A DNA stretch of 64,000 nt, taken from Caryophanales bacterium UBA1719. Lineage in GTDB: Bacteria; Bacillota_I; Bacilli_A; RFN20; CAG-826. Under the pieces are notes generated by a model. That model was not told the origin of the DNA. It ran no database searches and saw only the letters and a program-made list of their open reading frames with translations. The stretch lies in the NCBI GenBank assembly GCA_002317145.1, contig DCIT01000003.1:24495-88494 (forward strand), given 5' to 3'. Shown in pieces: positions 1 to 8,738 of the stretch (the first letter of the stretch is position 1; each line of letters begins with the position of its first letter). A program made the position numbers and the translations under genes.

Positions 1-1071
1 ACATTAATGGGATGGGCAGATAAAGCTCGTAAATTAAAAGTTAGAGCAAATGCTGATACTCCAAGAGACGCTAAACAAGCAGCCAAGTTTGGTGCAGAAG
101 GTATTGGATTATGCCGTACTGAACATATGTTCTTTGCGGAAGATAGAATCTTCCATATGAGAAAGATGATTTTATCTGATACTACTGAAGGTAGAATTAA
201 AGCTCTTAACGAATTATTACCATATCAAAGAAAAGACTTCTATGAGTTATATATGGCGATGGATGGAAAGAACGTTAATATTCGTTTATTAGATCCACCA
301 CTTCATGAATTCTTACCTCAAGAAGAAGACAAGATTGAAGAACTTGCGACTGCTTTAAATATTTCAGTTGAACAAATTAAAGCACGTATTGATTCTTTAC
401 ATGAATTCAACCCAATGATGGGACATCGTGGATGCCGTCTTGATGTTTCTTATCCAGAGATCGGAAAGATGCAAGCAACCGCAATTATTGAAGCTGCTTT
501 AAAAGCTCAAAAAGATTTAAAGAAACCAATAACTGCTGAAATCATGATTCCATTAATTCTTGATCCAAAAGAATTTAAATATGTTAAAAACATTATCACT
601 GAAACCGCTGATGCAATCATTGCTAAGAGCGGAGAAAAATTAGAGTATCACGTTGGTAACATGATTGAAATTCCACGTGCAGCTTTATTAGCAGGTGAAA
701 TCGCTAAAGATTCTAAATTCTTCAGCTTTGGTACAAACGACTTAACTCAAATGACATTTGGATTCAGCCGTGATGATGCTGGCAAATTCTTACCAGATTA
801 TTATGCAACCAAAATCTTTGAACAAGATCCATTCGCAAGTGTTGATCAACATGGTGTTGGACAATTAATTAGAATGGCTGTTGAAAATGGTCGTAAAGCT
901 AATAAAGGTTTACACTGTGGTGTTTGCGGTGAACATGGTGGAGATCCAGTCTCTATCGAATTCTTCCACAATGTTGGATTAGATTATGTTTCTTGCTCAC
1001 CATTCCGTGTTCCAGTTGCAAGATTAGCTGCTGCTCAAGCTGCTATTAAAGCAAAACGCGCAAAGAAATAA
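1..1071 (+). CDS. ppdK: Pyruvate, phosphate dikinase, C-terminal part (partial)
   Basis: PPDK interconverts ATP, phosphate and pyruvate with AMP, pyrophosphate and PEP in the cytosol. Only the last 356 residues are present; the reading frame is open to the first base, so the gene begins outside the window (the full enzyme is about 875 aa). What remains is the PEP/pyruvate-binding TIM barrel: GLCRTEHMF near residues 36-44, FGTNDLTQMTFG in the middle, and GVCGEHGGDP near the end, whose cysteine corresponds to the catalytic acid/base cysteine of the family. With pckA and the oxaloacetate decarboxylase at the other end of the window it belongs to the PEP-pyruvate-oxaloacetate node. It is followed at once by a hairpin terminator. 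Confidence 0.97.
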   Translation, partial: TLMGWADKARKLKVRANADTPRDAKQAAKFGAEGIGLCRTEHMFFAEDRIFHMRKMILSDTTEGRIKALNELLPYQRKDFYELYMAMDGKNVNIRLLDPPLHEFLPQEEDKIEELATALNISVEQIKARIDSLHEFNPMMGHRGCRLDVSYPEIGKMQATAIIEAALKAQKDLKKPITAEIMIPLILDPKEFKYVKNIITETADAIIAKSGEKLEYHVGNMIEIPRAALLAGEIAKDSKFFSFGTNDLTQMTFGFSRDDAGKFLPDYYATKIFEQDPFASVDQHGVGQLIRMAVENGRKANKGLHCGVCGEHGGDPVSIEFFHNVGLDYVSCSPFRVPVARLAAAQAAIKAKRAKK

Positions 1072-1090
1072 TTAGTTATTAATAGTAATA

Positions 1091-1118
1091 AAGCCGCTGA
1101 AAGTCAGTGGCTTTTTAC
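1091..1118 (+). terminator. Rho-independent terminator of ppdK
   Basis: A 10-bp stem (1091-1100 with 1104-1113, one G-U pair, 3-nt loop) is followed by a T-rich run. It lies 20 bases after the ppdK stop and isolates ppdK from the next gene. Confidence 0.85.
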
Positions 1119-1177
1119 TTTTTATTACTATATATATTTATTTAGTCTTATAATTATTTTTATTGTAGGAGACTTAT

Positions 1178-1780
1178 ATGAACAAACTTATTAATAATCA
1201 AACTCTTAAAATTGCATTAGGAATAATTATTGGAATTACAGGTGTATTAACTGTTATATTTTCTATTTTAAATTTAGCGAAAGTAGAAAGCGTTAACCCA
1301 TCTACTGTATTGCAATTCTTAATCGGAGTTATATTAGTGGTTATTGGAACTTCTGTTTCGGTTTTAGCTATTTTTTCTGAATCTCCAGCTAAACCAGTTG
1401 CATTTATAAGTGCTGCTATTGTATTAGGACTTGGAATTAGTTTATTTATCCAAGAAGGCGTTGTTTATTCAATTGTTGGACTAGTCTTCCCTATTGTTGT
1501 TGCTTGCTTTGGCACATTAACATTTATTCTTAGCATCGTTCAAGGTATTAAGAAGACTAATAATAAATTTGTATTAAATATGATTCTCTCTGCTGGATTA
1601 ATTGCTGCAGGTGTTTGTTTTGCAGTATTTAATAAGAATACAACTTTACAAGCAATCATCTGGTTATTAATTGGTTTTACGATTATTGCCTTATCAATTA
1701 TTTATATTGTTTTCACAATTAAAGGCAGATCATTTAAAGCTAAAATATCTAACTCAAATAAGAGTGAAGATATTCATTAA
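1178..1780 (+). CDS. Hypothetical polytopic membrane protein
   Basis: I do not recognise this 200-aa protein. Hydrophobic stretches suggest about six transmembrane helices (roughly residues 10-33, 41-66, 70-92, 95-120, 132-150 and 156-180), ending in a short polar tail rich in Lys, Ser and Asn. There is no signal peptide cleavage site and no catalytic motif. It has its own promoter: a TATAAT at 1149-1154, then AGGAGA at 1167-1172, 5 bases before the ATG, which supports this start. It stands alone between the ppdK terminator and a convergent gene only 7 bases downstream. Confidence 0.7.
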   Translation: MNKLINNQTLKIALGIIIGITGVLTVIFSILNLAKVESVNPSTVLQFLIGVILVVIGTSVSVLAIFSESPAKPVAFISAAIVLGLGISLFIQEGVVYSIVGLVFPIVVACFGTLTFILSIVQGIKKTNNKFVLNMILSAGLIAAGVCFAVFNKNTTLQAIIWLLIGFTIIALSIIYIVFTIKGRSFKAKISNSNKSEDIH

Positions 1781-1787
1781 TTTTTAT

Positions 1788-2036
1788 TTATAATACGTTA
1801 CCGTAAAATTCTAAATCGTTGTTGGAATTAACATTACCAACTAATTTGTCTCGTAGATAAATATCTCCGCCATCTTCGATATAACCTACGTTATCATCAC
1901 CGATATATAAATCTCCATCTTCAGTGAGTTCCATAAATTTCTTACCAGAAATATAAATAAAACCATCACCGTCGATATAGCCAACTAGTTTGCTATCTAT
2001 ATAAACATTCTTTCTATAACAATCAACAAATATCAT
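1788..2036 (-). CDS. Small beta-repeat protein (hypothetical)
   Basis: This 82-aa protein is made of about four degenerate repeats of roughly 18-20 residues with the pattern 'VGYI-DGDG-IYI' (IDSKLVGYIDGDGFIYI, GDDNVGYIEDGGDIYL, RDKLVGNVNSNND). Alternating hydrophobic residues with Gly/Asp turns suggest a small all-beta fold like the '4-fold beta-flap' proteins; that comparison is an inference. It is acidic and has no signal peptide or membrane segment. Its ATG overlaps the stop of the upstream GlmU-like gene by one base (TAATG), so the two are translationally coupled. No function can be assigned. Confidence 0.65.
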   Translation of the reverse strand: MIFVDCYRKNVYIDSKLVGYIDGDGFIYISGKKFMELTEDGDLYIGDDNVGYIEDGGDIYLRDKLVGNVNSNNDLEFYGNVL

Positions 2037-3016
2037 TATTTTATTTTCTTATTATTTTTAATATAACTGAATGGTTCAATTACAGTGTTATTTTTAATTT
2101 TCGAATTAATAATGTAAGAGTTCGCACCTATAAAACAATTATTACCAATTACACTATTACCAGAAATAATAACTCCTGGTTCAATGCATGTATCTGGTCC
2201 AATTTTTACATATGGTCCAATATGCGCAGAGTAAATATCCATAATTGAAACACCATTTAACATGTGTTCTTTATTGATTCTATTTTGTAATTTCTTTCTC
2301 GCTAAAGATAGTTGATAACGATCATTTATACCATCCATTTCTTCAGGATTTTCCATAGTTTTAACACCAACTCTAGCTCTTCCTTTTAAGAAGATAGAAA
2401 TTAATTGAGTTAAATAATATTCTTTCTTTGTGTTGTTATTTGTCATGCGTGAAAGACCAATTAATAAATCTTTGTTATTGAATATTGCAACACCAGTATT
2501 TACTTCTTGAATCTTCTTTTCTGCAGCGTTCGCGTCAGTCTCTTCCACTACTTTAACTAAGTTATGATATTTATCTCTTACAATTCTTCCATATCCTTTT
2601 GGATTAGGAACAATGGCGGATAATAATGTTTGATCATAATTATTTTTAACGTGGAAATCGATTAAGTCTTTTAAGGTTTCAGTTCTAATTAATGGAGCAT
2701 CGCCGCATAAGACTAATGTCATCTCTTTATTAGTATTTTTAATGAACTTCTTTGCTTGTAAAACAGCATGGCCAGTACCTTTTTGTTCTTTTTGCCAGAC
2801 AATTTCAGTATCTTTACCAACTATTTTTTTGGTCGTCTCTCCACCAAAGCCAACAACAGTAATTATTCTTTTTGGTTTAACGCCTTTAACAGCATTTAAA
2901 ACATACTCCACTACTGGAGCGCCTAATATAGGATAAGAAACTTTTGAACACTTTGGATTGATTGATTTCATGCGACTTCCTTTTCCAGCCGCTAAGATAA
3001 TAACGTTTAAGTTCAT
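2036..3016 (-). CDS. GlmU-like UDP-GlcNAc pyrophosphorylase lacking the acetyltransferase domain
   Basis: The N-terminal 230 residues form a sugar-nucleotide uridylyltransferase: LAAGKGSRM at residues 8-16 is the UTP-binding loop, with CGDAPLI and the EVNTGVA region following. The last 65 residues start a left-handed beta helix (hexapeptide repeats such as VISGNSVIGNN), but the protein stops at 326 aa; complete bacterial GlmU is about 455 aa. The C-terminal half that carries the acetyl-CoA site and the catalytic His/Lys/Arg is missing. It should make UDP-GlcNAc from UTP and GlcNAc-1-phosphate but not acetylate GlcN-1-phosphate. Its position after rsmA-ispE matches the Bacillus ksgA-ispE-glmU order. 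A different NDP-sugar pyrophosphorylase specificity is possible. Confidence 0.8.
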   Translation of the reverse strand: MNLNVIILAAGKGSRMKSINPKCSKVSYPILGAPVVEYVLNAVKGVKPKRIITVVGFGGETTKKIVGKDTEIVWQKEQKGTGHAVLQAKKFIKNTNKEMTLVLCGDAPLIRTETLKDLIDFHVKNNYDQTLLSAIVPNPKGYGRIVRDKYHNLVKVVEETDANAAEKKIQEVNTGVAIFNNKDLLIGLSRMTNNNTKKEYYLTQLISIFLKGRARVGVKTMENPEEMDGINDRYQLSLARKKLQNRINKEHMLNGVSIMDIYSAHIGPYVKIGPDTCIEPGVIISGNSVIGNNCFIGANSYIINSKIKNNTVIEPFSYIKNNKKIK

Positions 3017-3049
3017 ATTTAAATCTCCGTAATTATTTTACCATAGAAA

Positions 3050-3898
3050 CTACTTATGTAGTTTGGTATAAAAAGCTGTATAGTTTAATTTTCTTAAATA
3101 GTTCGCAGTATCTTCAATTAAATATCTATCATGACTTAATGAAAATACAGCTGTACCTGATCCAGTCATCATTGTTAATTTAAGTCCTTTAGAAATTAAG
3201 AAATTTTTAATCTCTTTTATCTTTGAACATTTTTTCATTGCAGGAGTTTCTAGACTATTAGAGATATATTTTTCTAATAAATTATCATCGCCATTTTTTA
3301 AAGCTTCGATTACTTTTTCAATATTAGTTACTTTAATTTTTTCTTTATCGATTTCTTGATAAATATCTTTAGTTGATAGCCCTTGTTTTGGTTTAGTAAT
3401 TAAAACATAATAATCGTTTTTAACTTCTATTGGTTCGATTATTTCTCCGATTCCACGCACTCTTGCAGGTTTATTTATAACAAAGAAAGGTATATCACTT
3501 CCAATAGGTAATAGCATTTTAATTGCTTCTTCATCAGATATTTTTAATCTAAATTTTTTGTTATAAAACTTAAAGATAGTAGCCGCATCTGCACTACCAC
3601 CGCCCATGCCTGCTTCCATAGGTATTTCTTTATAAATAGAGAATTCGTATTTCTTTTTAATATTGTATTTTTCAGTTATTAATTTAATTACTTTTCCACA
3701 TATATCATTATGATTAATAGCAATTGCTCCATCATTTAAAATAACTTTATTTTCTTGTTTTTTGCTTAATCTAGAAACAGCGATTGTATCGTGTACTCTT
3801 AAAGGCAACATGACCATATCTAGTTCATGATATCCATCTTTTCTTTTGCCGATTACATTTAAGGCTATATTAATTTTCCCATGAGCTTTTAAATACAT
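3050..3898 (-). CDS. ispE: 4-diphosphocytidyl-2-C-methyl-D-erythritol kinase
   Basis: IspE is the GHMP-family kinase that phosphorylates CDP-methylerythritol in the MEP isoprenoid pathway. The 282-aa length is typical. The N-terminus KAHGKINIALNVIGKRKDGY is the substrate-binding segment, and PMEAGMGGGSADAA (about residues 92-105) is the ATP-binding glycine/serine loop. MMTGSGTAVFSL near the C-terminus is the third GHMP motif. The start codon lies inside the last 10 bases of rsmA, so the two are coupled. Its presence implies MEP-type isoprenoid synthesis, which bears on the aconitase X genes at 48-50 kb. Confidence 0.95.
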   Translation of the reverse strand: MYLKAHGKINIALNVIGKRKDGYHELDMVMLPLRVHDTIAVSRLSKKQENKVILNDGAIAINHNDICGKVIKLITEKYNIKKKYEFSIYKEIPMEAGMGGGSADAATIFKFYNKKFRLKISDEEAIKMLLPIGSDIPFFVINKPARVRGIGEIIEPIEVKNDYYVLITKPKQGLSTKDIYQEIDKEKIKVTNIEKVIEALKNGDDNLLEKYISNSLETPAMKKCSKIKEIKNFLISKGLKLTMMTGSGTAVFSLSHDRYLIEDTANYLRKLNYTAFYTKLHK

Positions 3899-4689
3899 AA
3901 ATTAAATATATCCATATATGTTTGAGGATCAATTTGTTCTGGTCTAGTTAATATTGATATCTTCAATTTTTCTAATACCTCTTTAGCTTTATCTTTATTC
4001 ATTAAATACAAAGACAAATTGTTATAAATTGTTTTTCTTCTATGCAAAAACATGCGTTTTAAAAATTGAAGATATTTATATTTATCAAATTTATTATTTT
4101 TATTTATTGATATAGAAAATACAGTTGAATCTATGTGCGGTTGTGGCATAAATGCTGACTTATTTACGTTTAATTCGGATTTATAAACGCCTATAGTTTT
4201 TGTTAAAACTGCTAAAGGACCATATTCTTCACTTCCGACTTTCGCATTAATTCTATTAGTAACTTCTTTTTGAACCATGAACACATATTTAGATGCATTT
4301 CCTTTAGTTAATAGATGTTCTAATAAATCATTTGTTATGTAGTAGGGCAGATTCCCAATTATTTTTGAATATGTAGATACACTTAACTTCAATGCAGATT
4401 TATTAACAACATATGCTCTTCTTTTATTAGCAGTTAATTGATCTAAATATTCAATAGAACGAGGATCTATATCATTAAAAGTAATTGTTTTATAAGGTTT
4501 TTCTAGCATAAAGATACTTAGCGATCCAAAACCTGAACCGATTTCTAAAATATCATCTTTATCATTGATATCTAAAAAATTAACGATTTTTTTTGCGATT
4601 TCTTGGTCAATTAAATAGTTCTGCCCGAGTTCTTTATTGGCAAATTTCGACATTTCTTTGATGGTATTAAAATAACTATCTATTTGCAT
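3889..4689 (-). CDS. rsmA: 16S rRNA dimethyladenosine transferase (KsgA)
   Basis: This enzyme dimethylates two adjacent adenosines at the 3' end of 16S rRNA using S-adenosylmethionine. The 266-aa protein shows the family start KELGQNYLID, SAM motif I LEIGSGFGSLS at about residues 44-54, and the N6-adenine methylase signature IGNLPYYITN. It overlaps ispE by 10 bases. No clear Shine-Dalgarno sequence precedes the ATG. In Bacillus the RNase M5 gene (rnmV) sits between tatD and ksgA; here it is missing and the interval is noncoding. Confidence 0.96.
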   Translation of the reverse strand: MQIDSYFNTIKEMSKFANKELGQNYLIDQEIAKKIVNFLDINDKDDILEIGSGFGSLSIFMLEKPYKTITFNDIDPRSIEYLDQLTANKRRAYVVNKSALKLSVSTYSKIIGNLPYYITNDLLEHLLTKGNASKYVFMVQKEVTNRINAKVGSEEYGPLAVLTKTIGVYKSELNVNKSAFMPQPHIDSTVFSISINKNNKFDKYKYLQFLKRMFLHRRKTIYNNLSLYLMNKDKAKEVLEKLKISILTRPEQIDPQTYMDIFNLCI

Positions 4690-4759
4690 CTATTAAAATA
4701 TAGCATATATTTAGTCATTTTTTAAGATAACTACACCGAATGTTTCACGTTATTAAAAA

Positions 4760-4859
4760 ATACGATAAAACCACACATTTATTTATTAAGAGAATAAGAA
4801 ATTAAAGATTTTAAGGCATAATTTTTCTGCTAATTGCAAAAAGTAAGGTTTTATCGTAT
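4760..4859. repeat. 13-bp inverted repeat in the tatD-rsmA gap
   Basis: Bases 4760-4772 (ATACGATAAAACC) and 4847-4859 are exact reverse complements separated by 74 bases. They are nested inside a wider pair: a TGTTTCACGT half-site at 4741-4750 and its complement ACGTGAAACA at 4894-4903. The gap from 4690 to 4987 has no credible coding frame. The transcript from tatD to rsmA would pass through it, so the repeat could also fold as RNA. Confidence 0.6.
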
Positions 4860-4887
4860 ATTTTTGTTATTTACAAAGCACTGTTTT

Positions 4888-4903
4888 GTTTTCACGTGAA
4901 ACA
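4888..4903. other. parS-like chromosome partition site
   Basis: The 16-mer centred on CACGTG matches the ParB/Spo0J target consensus TGTTTCACGTGAAACA at 14 of 16 positions; only the first two bases differ. Two weaker copies (12 of 16) lie at 4741-4756 and at 4995-5010, the latter inside the end of tatD. parS sites usually cluster near oriC, and this one is about 7 kb from the DnaA boxes. The parA/parB genes are not in the window. Confidence 0.65.
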
Positions 4904-4987
4904 ATTTAATCATATTTATGTAGTTAAAATGTCTAAAAACTAGCAATTTTTTGTAATAATTTTTATTTCATTAATAATTAATATAAA

Positions 4988-5764
4988 TTAGTGATGTTTC
5001 ACGGAGAATAACAAATCAAAGTTATTTGTTGTTATTTTTTCTAATTCTTCAATACTAATTTTTCTTATATTTGCGAGTTCTTTTGCAACATATGGTAAGT
5101 ATTTAGAATGGTTTTCAGTTCCTCTAAAAGGAACAGGAGTTAAATATGGAGCGTCTGTCTCTAATAAAATACAATCAAGTGGCATTACTTCTACAGCTTC
5201 TTTTAAAACGCGAGAGTTTTTAAATGTAAGCACGCCGCCGATACCAAAATAAAATCCTAATTTAGTGAATCTTTCGACATATTCTTTCCCTGCAGGATAA
5301 CAATGTAAGATTCCGCCTTTATTAACTTTATTATTGTTTAATACTTCATATGTATCATTAATAGCATCACGAGAATGAATAACTATAGGAAGATTATGTT
5401 TATTAGCTAAATTAATAAACTTAATAAAGTATTCAATCTGTCTTTTTTTCTCATTAATATCTTTTTCCCAATAGTAATCTAAACCTATTTCTCCAACAGC
5501 AACTACTTTAGGATTAGATAATAATTTTTCTATCTTATTAAAATCATCTTCATCCATCTTTTTAACATCGGACGGATGCACTCCTACCGCAGCATAAACA
5601 TTGGGATATCTTTTTGCTATATTAACTGCATCTATCGAACTTTTTAAGTCCCAACCTACACATAAAAATCCTTTAACATTTACTTCATCGCATTCTTTAA
5701 TATATTGATCAATATTATCTATAAAAGTTTCGTGATTAAGATGTGAATGTGAATCTATAAACAT
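4988..5764 (-). CDS. TatD family metal-dependent hydrolase (DNase)
   Basis: The protein is a TIM-barrel metal hydrolase of the TatD/YabD family, whose members act as 3'-5' exonucleases or deoxyribonucleases. Metal-binding motifs are in order: DSHSHLNHE at the N-terminus, GEIGLDYYWE near residue 90, HSRDA near 130, HCYPAG near 155 and LETDAPYLTP near 205. I chose the ATG at 5764 rather than an in-frame GTG at 5779 because FIDSHSHLN is the normal family N-terminus and the ATG falls 1 base after the mnmE stop. It follows mnmE as in an operon; a noncoding gap with parS-like sites separates it from rsmA. Confidence 0.93.
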   Translation of the reverse strand: MFIDSHSHLNHETFIDNIDQYIKECDEVNVKGFLCVGWDLKSSIDAVNIAKRYPNVYAAVGVHPSDVKKMDEDDFNKIEKLLSNPKVVAVGEIGLDYYWEKDINEKKRQIEYFIKFINLANKHNLPIVIHSRDAINDTYEVLNNNKVNKGGILHCYPAGKEYVERFTKLGFYFGIGGVLTFKNSRVLKEAVEVMPLDCILLETDAPYLTPVPFRGTENHSKYLPYVAKELANIRKISIEELEKITTNNFDLLFSVKHH

Positions 5765-5765
5765 A

Positions 5766-7073
5766 TTATTTACCAACACAAAAACGTGAGAATATTTCTT
5801 TACTTAAATCAGTAGTGTTACTTTCACCAAGTATTTCTAAAATTAAATTTAATATTTCATCAATATGCACCATTAATAAATCTAACGGAGTCTTTTTCTT
5901 TAACTCAATTAATGTCTCATCTATCGATTTATTAATGCGCTTTAATAACGCTAATTCACGAGCATTTGCTAAACATGGATGATTGAATGCAACGTCGCTA
6001 ATTCCAACAACTTTTTTAATTTTAGTTATTAAAGCATTTATATTTTTCTTCTTTGCAGAAATATATAAATGTTTATTGTCTTTATTCTTAATTAAATCAG
6101 ATTTATTTATTACTTCTATAACATTTTTATTATTTAAATTAACAATCTTTTCATTATTAACTTTATCTTTAACATAGATAATTAAATCAGCATCTTTAAT
6201 AGCTTTTAATGTCTTATTAACTCCGATGGATTCAATCTTATTTTTACTTAATCTTATTCCTGCAGTATCTAATAAATGAATAGGAATTCCTCCTATTTGT
6301 AAATCACCTTCAACGATGTCTCTTGTAGTACCTGGGATATTAGTGACTATGGCTTTGTCTTCTTTAATCAAAGCATTTAATAAGGTTGATTTACCAACAT
6401 TAGGTTTACCAATTATAGCGACTTTAATTCCTTCTTTAATTATTAAACCTTGTTCACCATTTATTATTAATTTATCTATTTTATTTTTAATATCTTTTAA
6501 TTCTTTATTTATCTTTTTATAGGTTACTACTTCAATATCTTTATATTCTGGATAATCGATATTTACTTCTATATTAGAGATTAAATCTAATATTTGAGTT
6601 TTAATTGGTTTAATTAATTTAGAGGTTTCTCCATTTAATGCATAAGTAATAATATTCTTTGCTTCATTAGTAGTAGCGTTTATTAAATCGTTAATAGCTT
6701 CAGCTTGGATAATATCTATCTTTTTATTTAAATACGCGCGCATAGTGAATTCTCCATTCGTTGCCATGCGCATACCATTTTTAATAAATAAAGATATTAT
6801 CTCTTTATCAATTAAAATATTGCCGTGAGTCATTATTTCTATTGAATCTTCTCCGGTGTAGGAATGGGGATTTTTATAGGTAATAACTACGACTTGATCA
6901 ATTAACTTATTATTGTTTTTAATGCATCCAACATGTACGGTTCTCTTTTTATCTTTAAGAATATTTATAGAGAAAAATTTATTAACAATATTAAAGCAAT
7001 TATCTCCGCTTATTCTAATCATATGAATTGCGGATTTAATTGGGGATGTTGCTAAAGCAATAATCGGTTTCAT
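5766..7073 (-). CDS. mnmE: tRNA uridine-5-carboxymethylaminomethyl modification GTPase
   Basis: MnmE works with MnmG to modify the wobble uridine of several tRNAs. The order is a folate-binding N-terminal domain, a helical domain and an inserted Ras-like G domain: G1 GKPNVGKST, the G2/G3 region NIPGTTRD and DTAGIR, and G4 NKSD. The C-terminus FCVGK carries the invariant catalytic cysteine. I prefer the ATG at 7073 (MKPIIALATS) to one 12 bases upstream because it fits the family N-terminus; neither has a Shine-Dalgarno site. A TAGAAT -10-like box at 7090-7095 on the minus strand would give a very short leader. The partner mnmG is not in this window. Confidence 0.95.
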   Translation of the reverse strand: MKPIIALATSPIKSAIHMIRISGDNCFNIVNKFFSINILKDKKRTVHVGCIKNNNKLIDQVVVITYKNPHSYTGEDSIEIMTHGNILIDKEIISLFIKNGMRMATNGEFTMRAYLNKKIDIIQAEAINDLINATTNEAKNIITYALNGETSKLIKPIKTQILDLISNIEVNIDYPEYKDIEVVTYKKINKELKDIKNKIDKLIINGEQGLIIKEGIKVAIIGKPNVGKSTLLNALIKEDKAIVTNIPGTTRDIVEGDLQIGGIPIHLLDTAGIRLSKNKIESIGVNKTLKAIKDADLIIYVKDKVNNEKIVNLNNKNVIEVINKSDLIKNKDNKHLYISAKKKNINALITKIKKVVGISDVAFNHPCLANARELALLKRINKSIDETLIELKKKTPLDLLMVHIDEILNLILEILGESNTTDLSKEIFSRFCVGK

Positions 7074-7131
7074 ATTAATTAACATTAATATTCTACACTA
7101 TTTATTTACTGATATAGTCATATGTTTTTGA

Positions 7132-7137
7132 TACAAT
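7132..7137 (+). promoter_or_regulatory. Extended -10 promoter of the YwaF-like gene
   Basis: TACAAT preceded by TGA (TGnTACAAT) lies 13 bases before the ATG at 7151. Initiation 6-7 bases downstream would leave a leader of only about 7 bases and no Shine-Dalgarno site. Confidence 0.45.
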
Positions 7138-7150
7138 AATATTAATAAAT

Positions 7151-7918
7151 ATGATAGCAAATGCATCGAAAGTATTTAGCACAGAGTACATTGTATTTTT
7201 AATTATTTCTGCTGTATTAGTAGCCTTATTGTTGTTTTTATCTAAAAAATTCTTTATGAAAAAATTAGATTTAGAAATAAGAATATTAGCAATAATATGG
7301 TTGCTTCTTGGGATAGGAAATAGAATTAGTGAAGTGTATGTTCATATATACACACTAAAAGAAGCTTTTTATTCGTGGAAAATGCTTATACCTTTCTCGA
7401 TGTGTTCAATTATATCTATTGTTTTTCCGATTGCTCTATTAATAAATAAAGGTAATGGTAAATCACTTCATTTTCTTGTTTATATTGCTTTATTTGGATC
7501 TATTTCCACTTTAGTTTATCCTAAATGGATTTCTTTAAGACCAAGCTTTTGGAACGTTGAAGTTCTTTTCGGACTAATTCATCACGTCATGATGCTATTT
7601 ATGTGTTTGTTCTTAATTATCACTAAAAAATTTAAACCTGAGACAAAGAATTATTATGTATTCTTTTTAGGTTATTCCATTATGATTTTATATGGATTAT
7701 TTTTATACACTTCTATATTTAATTACACAGATAAAATAAATATAACAAACATCAATAAACCCTTCTTTGATAAACTCCCTCATCTTACTTCATGGTGGGG
7801 CTTAATGCTTTGTTTAGGCGCAGGTTTATTAATCTTTTTGTTTATTTACGAAAAAGTAAAATATAAAACAACAACAAAAGATTTTCTTAAAAAAATATTG
7901 AATTTAAAAGTTAAATAA
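7151..7918 (+). CDS. YwaF/TIGR02206-like integral membrane protein
   Basis: The 255-aa protein has about seven predicted membrane helices. It shows features I associate with the YwaF (TIGR02206) family: PFSMCSI followed by a PIALLIN helix, then GLIHHVMMLFM with paired histidines, and a C-terminal helix before a basic tail. The family function is unknown. It is the only plus-strand gene in the leftward arm between 1.8 and 11.8 kb and is divergent from mnmE. There is no Shine-Dalgarno site, and a -10 box lies 13 bases before the ATG. The assignment rests on topology and short motifs, so it is moderate. Confidence 0.6.
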   Translation: MIANASKVFSTEYIVFLIISAVLVALLLFLSKKFFMKKLDLEIRILAIIWLLLGIGNRISEVYVHIYTLKEAFYSWKMLIPFSMCSIISIVFPIALLINKGNGKSLHFLVYIALFGSISTLVYPKWISLRPSFWNVEVLFGLIHHVMMLFMCLFLIITKKFKPETKNYYVFFLGYSIMILYGLFLYTSIFNYTDKINITNINKPFFDKLPHLTSWWGLMLCLGAGLLIFLFIYEKVKYKTTTKDFLKKILNLKVK

Positions 7919-7975
7919 TTAATTGGTTTTTATTTTACTTTATAAGACTTTTTTATCTTCTTCTTTAATTATATT

Positions 7976-8011
7976 AATAAAAACGGGATATAAATTAATT
8001 ACATCCCGTTT
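7976..8011 (-). terminator. Terminator between convergent membrane-protein genes
   Basis: A 9-bp stem (7981-7989 with 8003-8011, 13-nt loop) is followed on the minus strand by five T residues. It best serves the gene at 8055-8621; on the plus strand only three T follow, so it may also weakly stop the gene at 7151-7918. Confidence 0.75.
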
Positions 8012-8054
8012 AATTAGTAAATATATTTATTAAATACTAAATCGTAAACTTAAA

Positions 8055-8621
8055 TTATTCAGCATCCCTTTTGCAAAACATACTGGCGATGACTAAAGAT
8101 GCTGCTCCTAATAACATCATAATTGATGATATGATAGCTCCTGCGCCAAGTGAAAGTTTGCCATATTCTGTCAATGCTTTAATCGCTTCTGAAAGAGCCT
8201 TTTCATCAGTTATATGATTCTTACCAACAATAGCGCATGTAAACATCGAGTATTTTGAAGCAAGAATAAAAGTTGATCCTGTAATAACTAAAACACAAAT
8301 AAGTGCTAATAGAACCATTATTGTTTTATTTTTAAATTTGTTTGTGAATAAGCCACAAATTAATATGATTAACAAAACTATTGCTATTATTAATAACATA
8401 AACGAAAACATAATCGTTCCATTAACACGCATATTATAGCTACTAGAATCAACAAATACTTTCCCACCAGTAATAAATGCAAATAATGATGCGCTCATTT
8501 TCGAATTATCAGCTGTATAAGTAAATCCTGGTAACAACATAAATAAGATAGCTGCTATAAAAAATATACCTGTAGCAAGAACTAATGCTTTTACTGGATT
8601 TTGTTTAATTTTTTCTATCAT
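8055..8621 (-). CDS. Hypothetical four-helix membrane protein
   Basis: I do not recognise this 188-aa protein. Four hydrophobic helices are visible (about residues 12-31, 70-92, 101-122 and 156-182). An extracytoplasmic loop of about 40 residues follows the first helix and a second loop of about 35 residues precedes the last. No catalytic motif is seen. A clear Shine-Dalgarno sequence (GGAG, about 10 bases upstream) supports the start, and a terminator follows. The 117-base gap before it contains no other gene, so it probably has its own promoter rather than reading through from jag. Confidence 0.65.
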   Translation of the reverse strand: MIEKIKQNPVKALVLATGIFFIAAILFMLLPGFTYTADNSKMSASLFAFITGGKVFVDSSSYNMRVNGTIMFSFMLLIIAIVLLIILICGLFTNKFKNKTIMVLLALICVLVITGSTFILASKYSMFTCAIVGKNHITDEKALSEAIKALTEYGKLSLGAGAIISSIMMLLGAASLVIASMFCKRDAE

Positions 8622-8738
8622 TTTTTTAATCTCCTTTAATATTAATAAATAAATTAACCGTGAATATATTACTCAGTTAAAAACAAAACGCAATATAAAA
8701 TTACAGAAAATTTAATTTGCTTATTTTATCGATGTTAT

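Noticed and set aside
4690..4987. A missing RNase M5 (rnmV) or another small gene in the tatD-rsmA gap
   Set aside because: All frames are broken by stops and no RNase M5 motif is visible.
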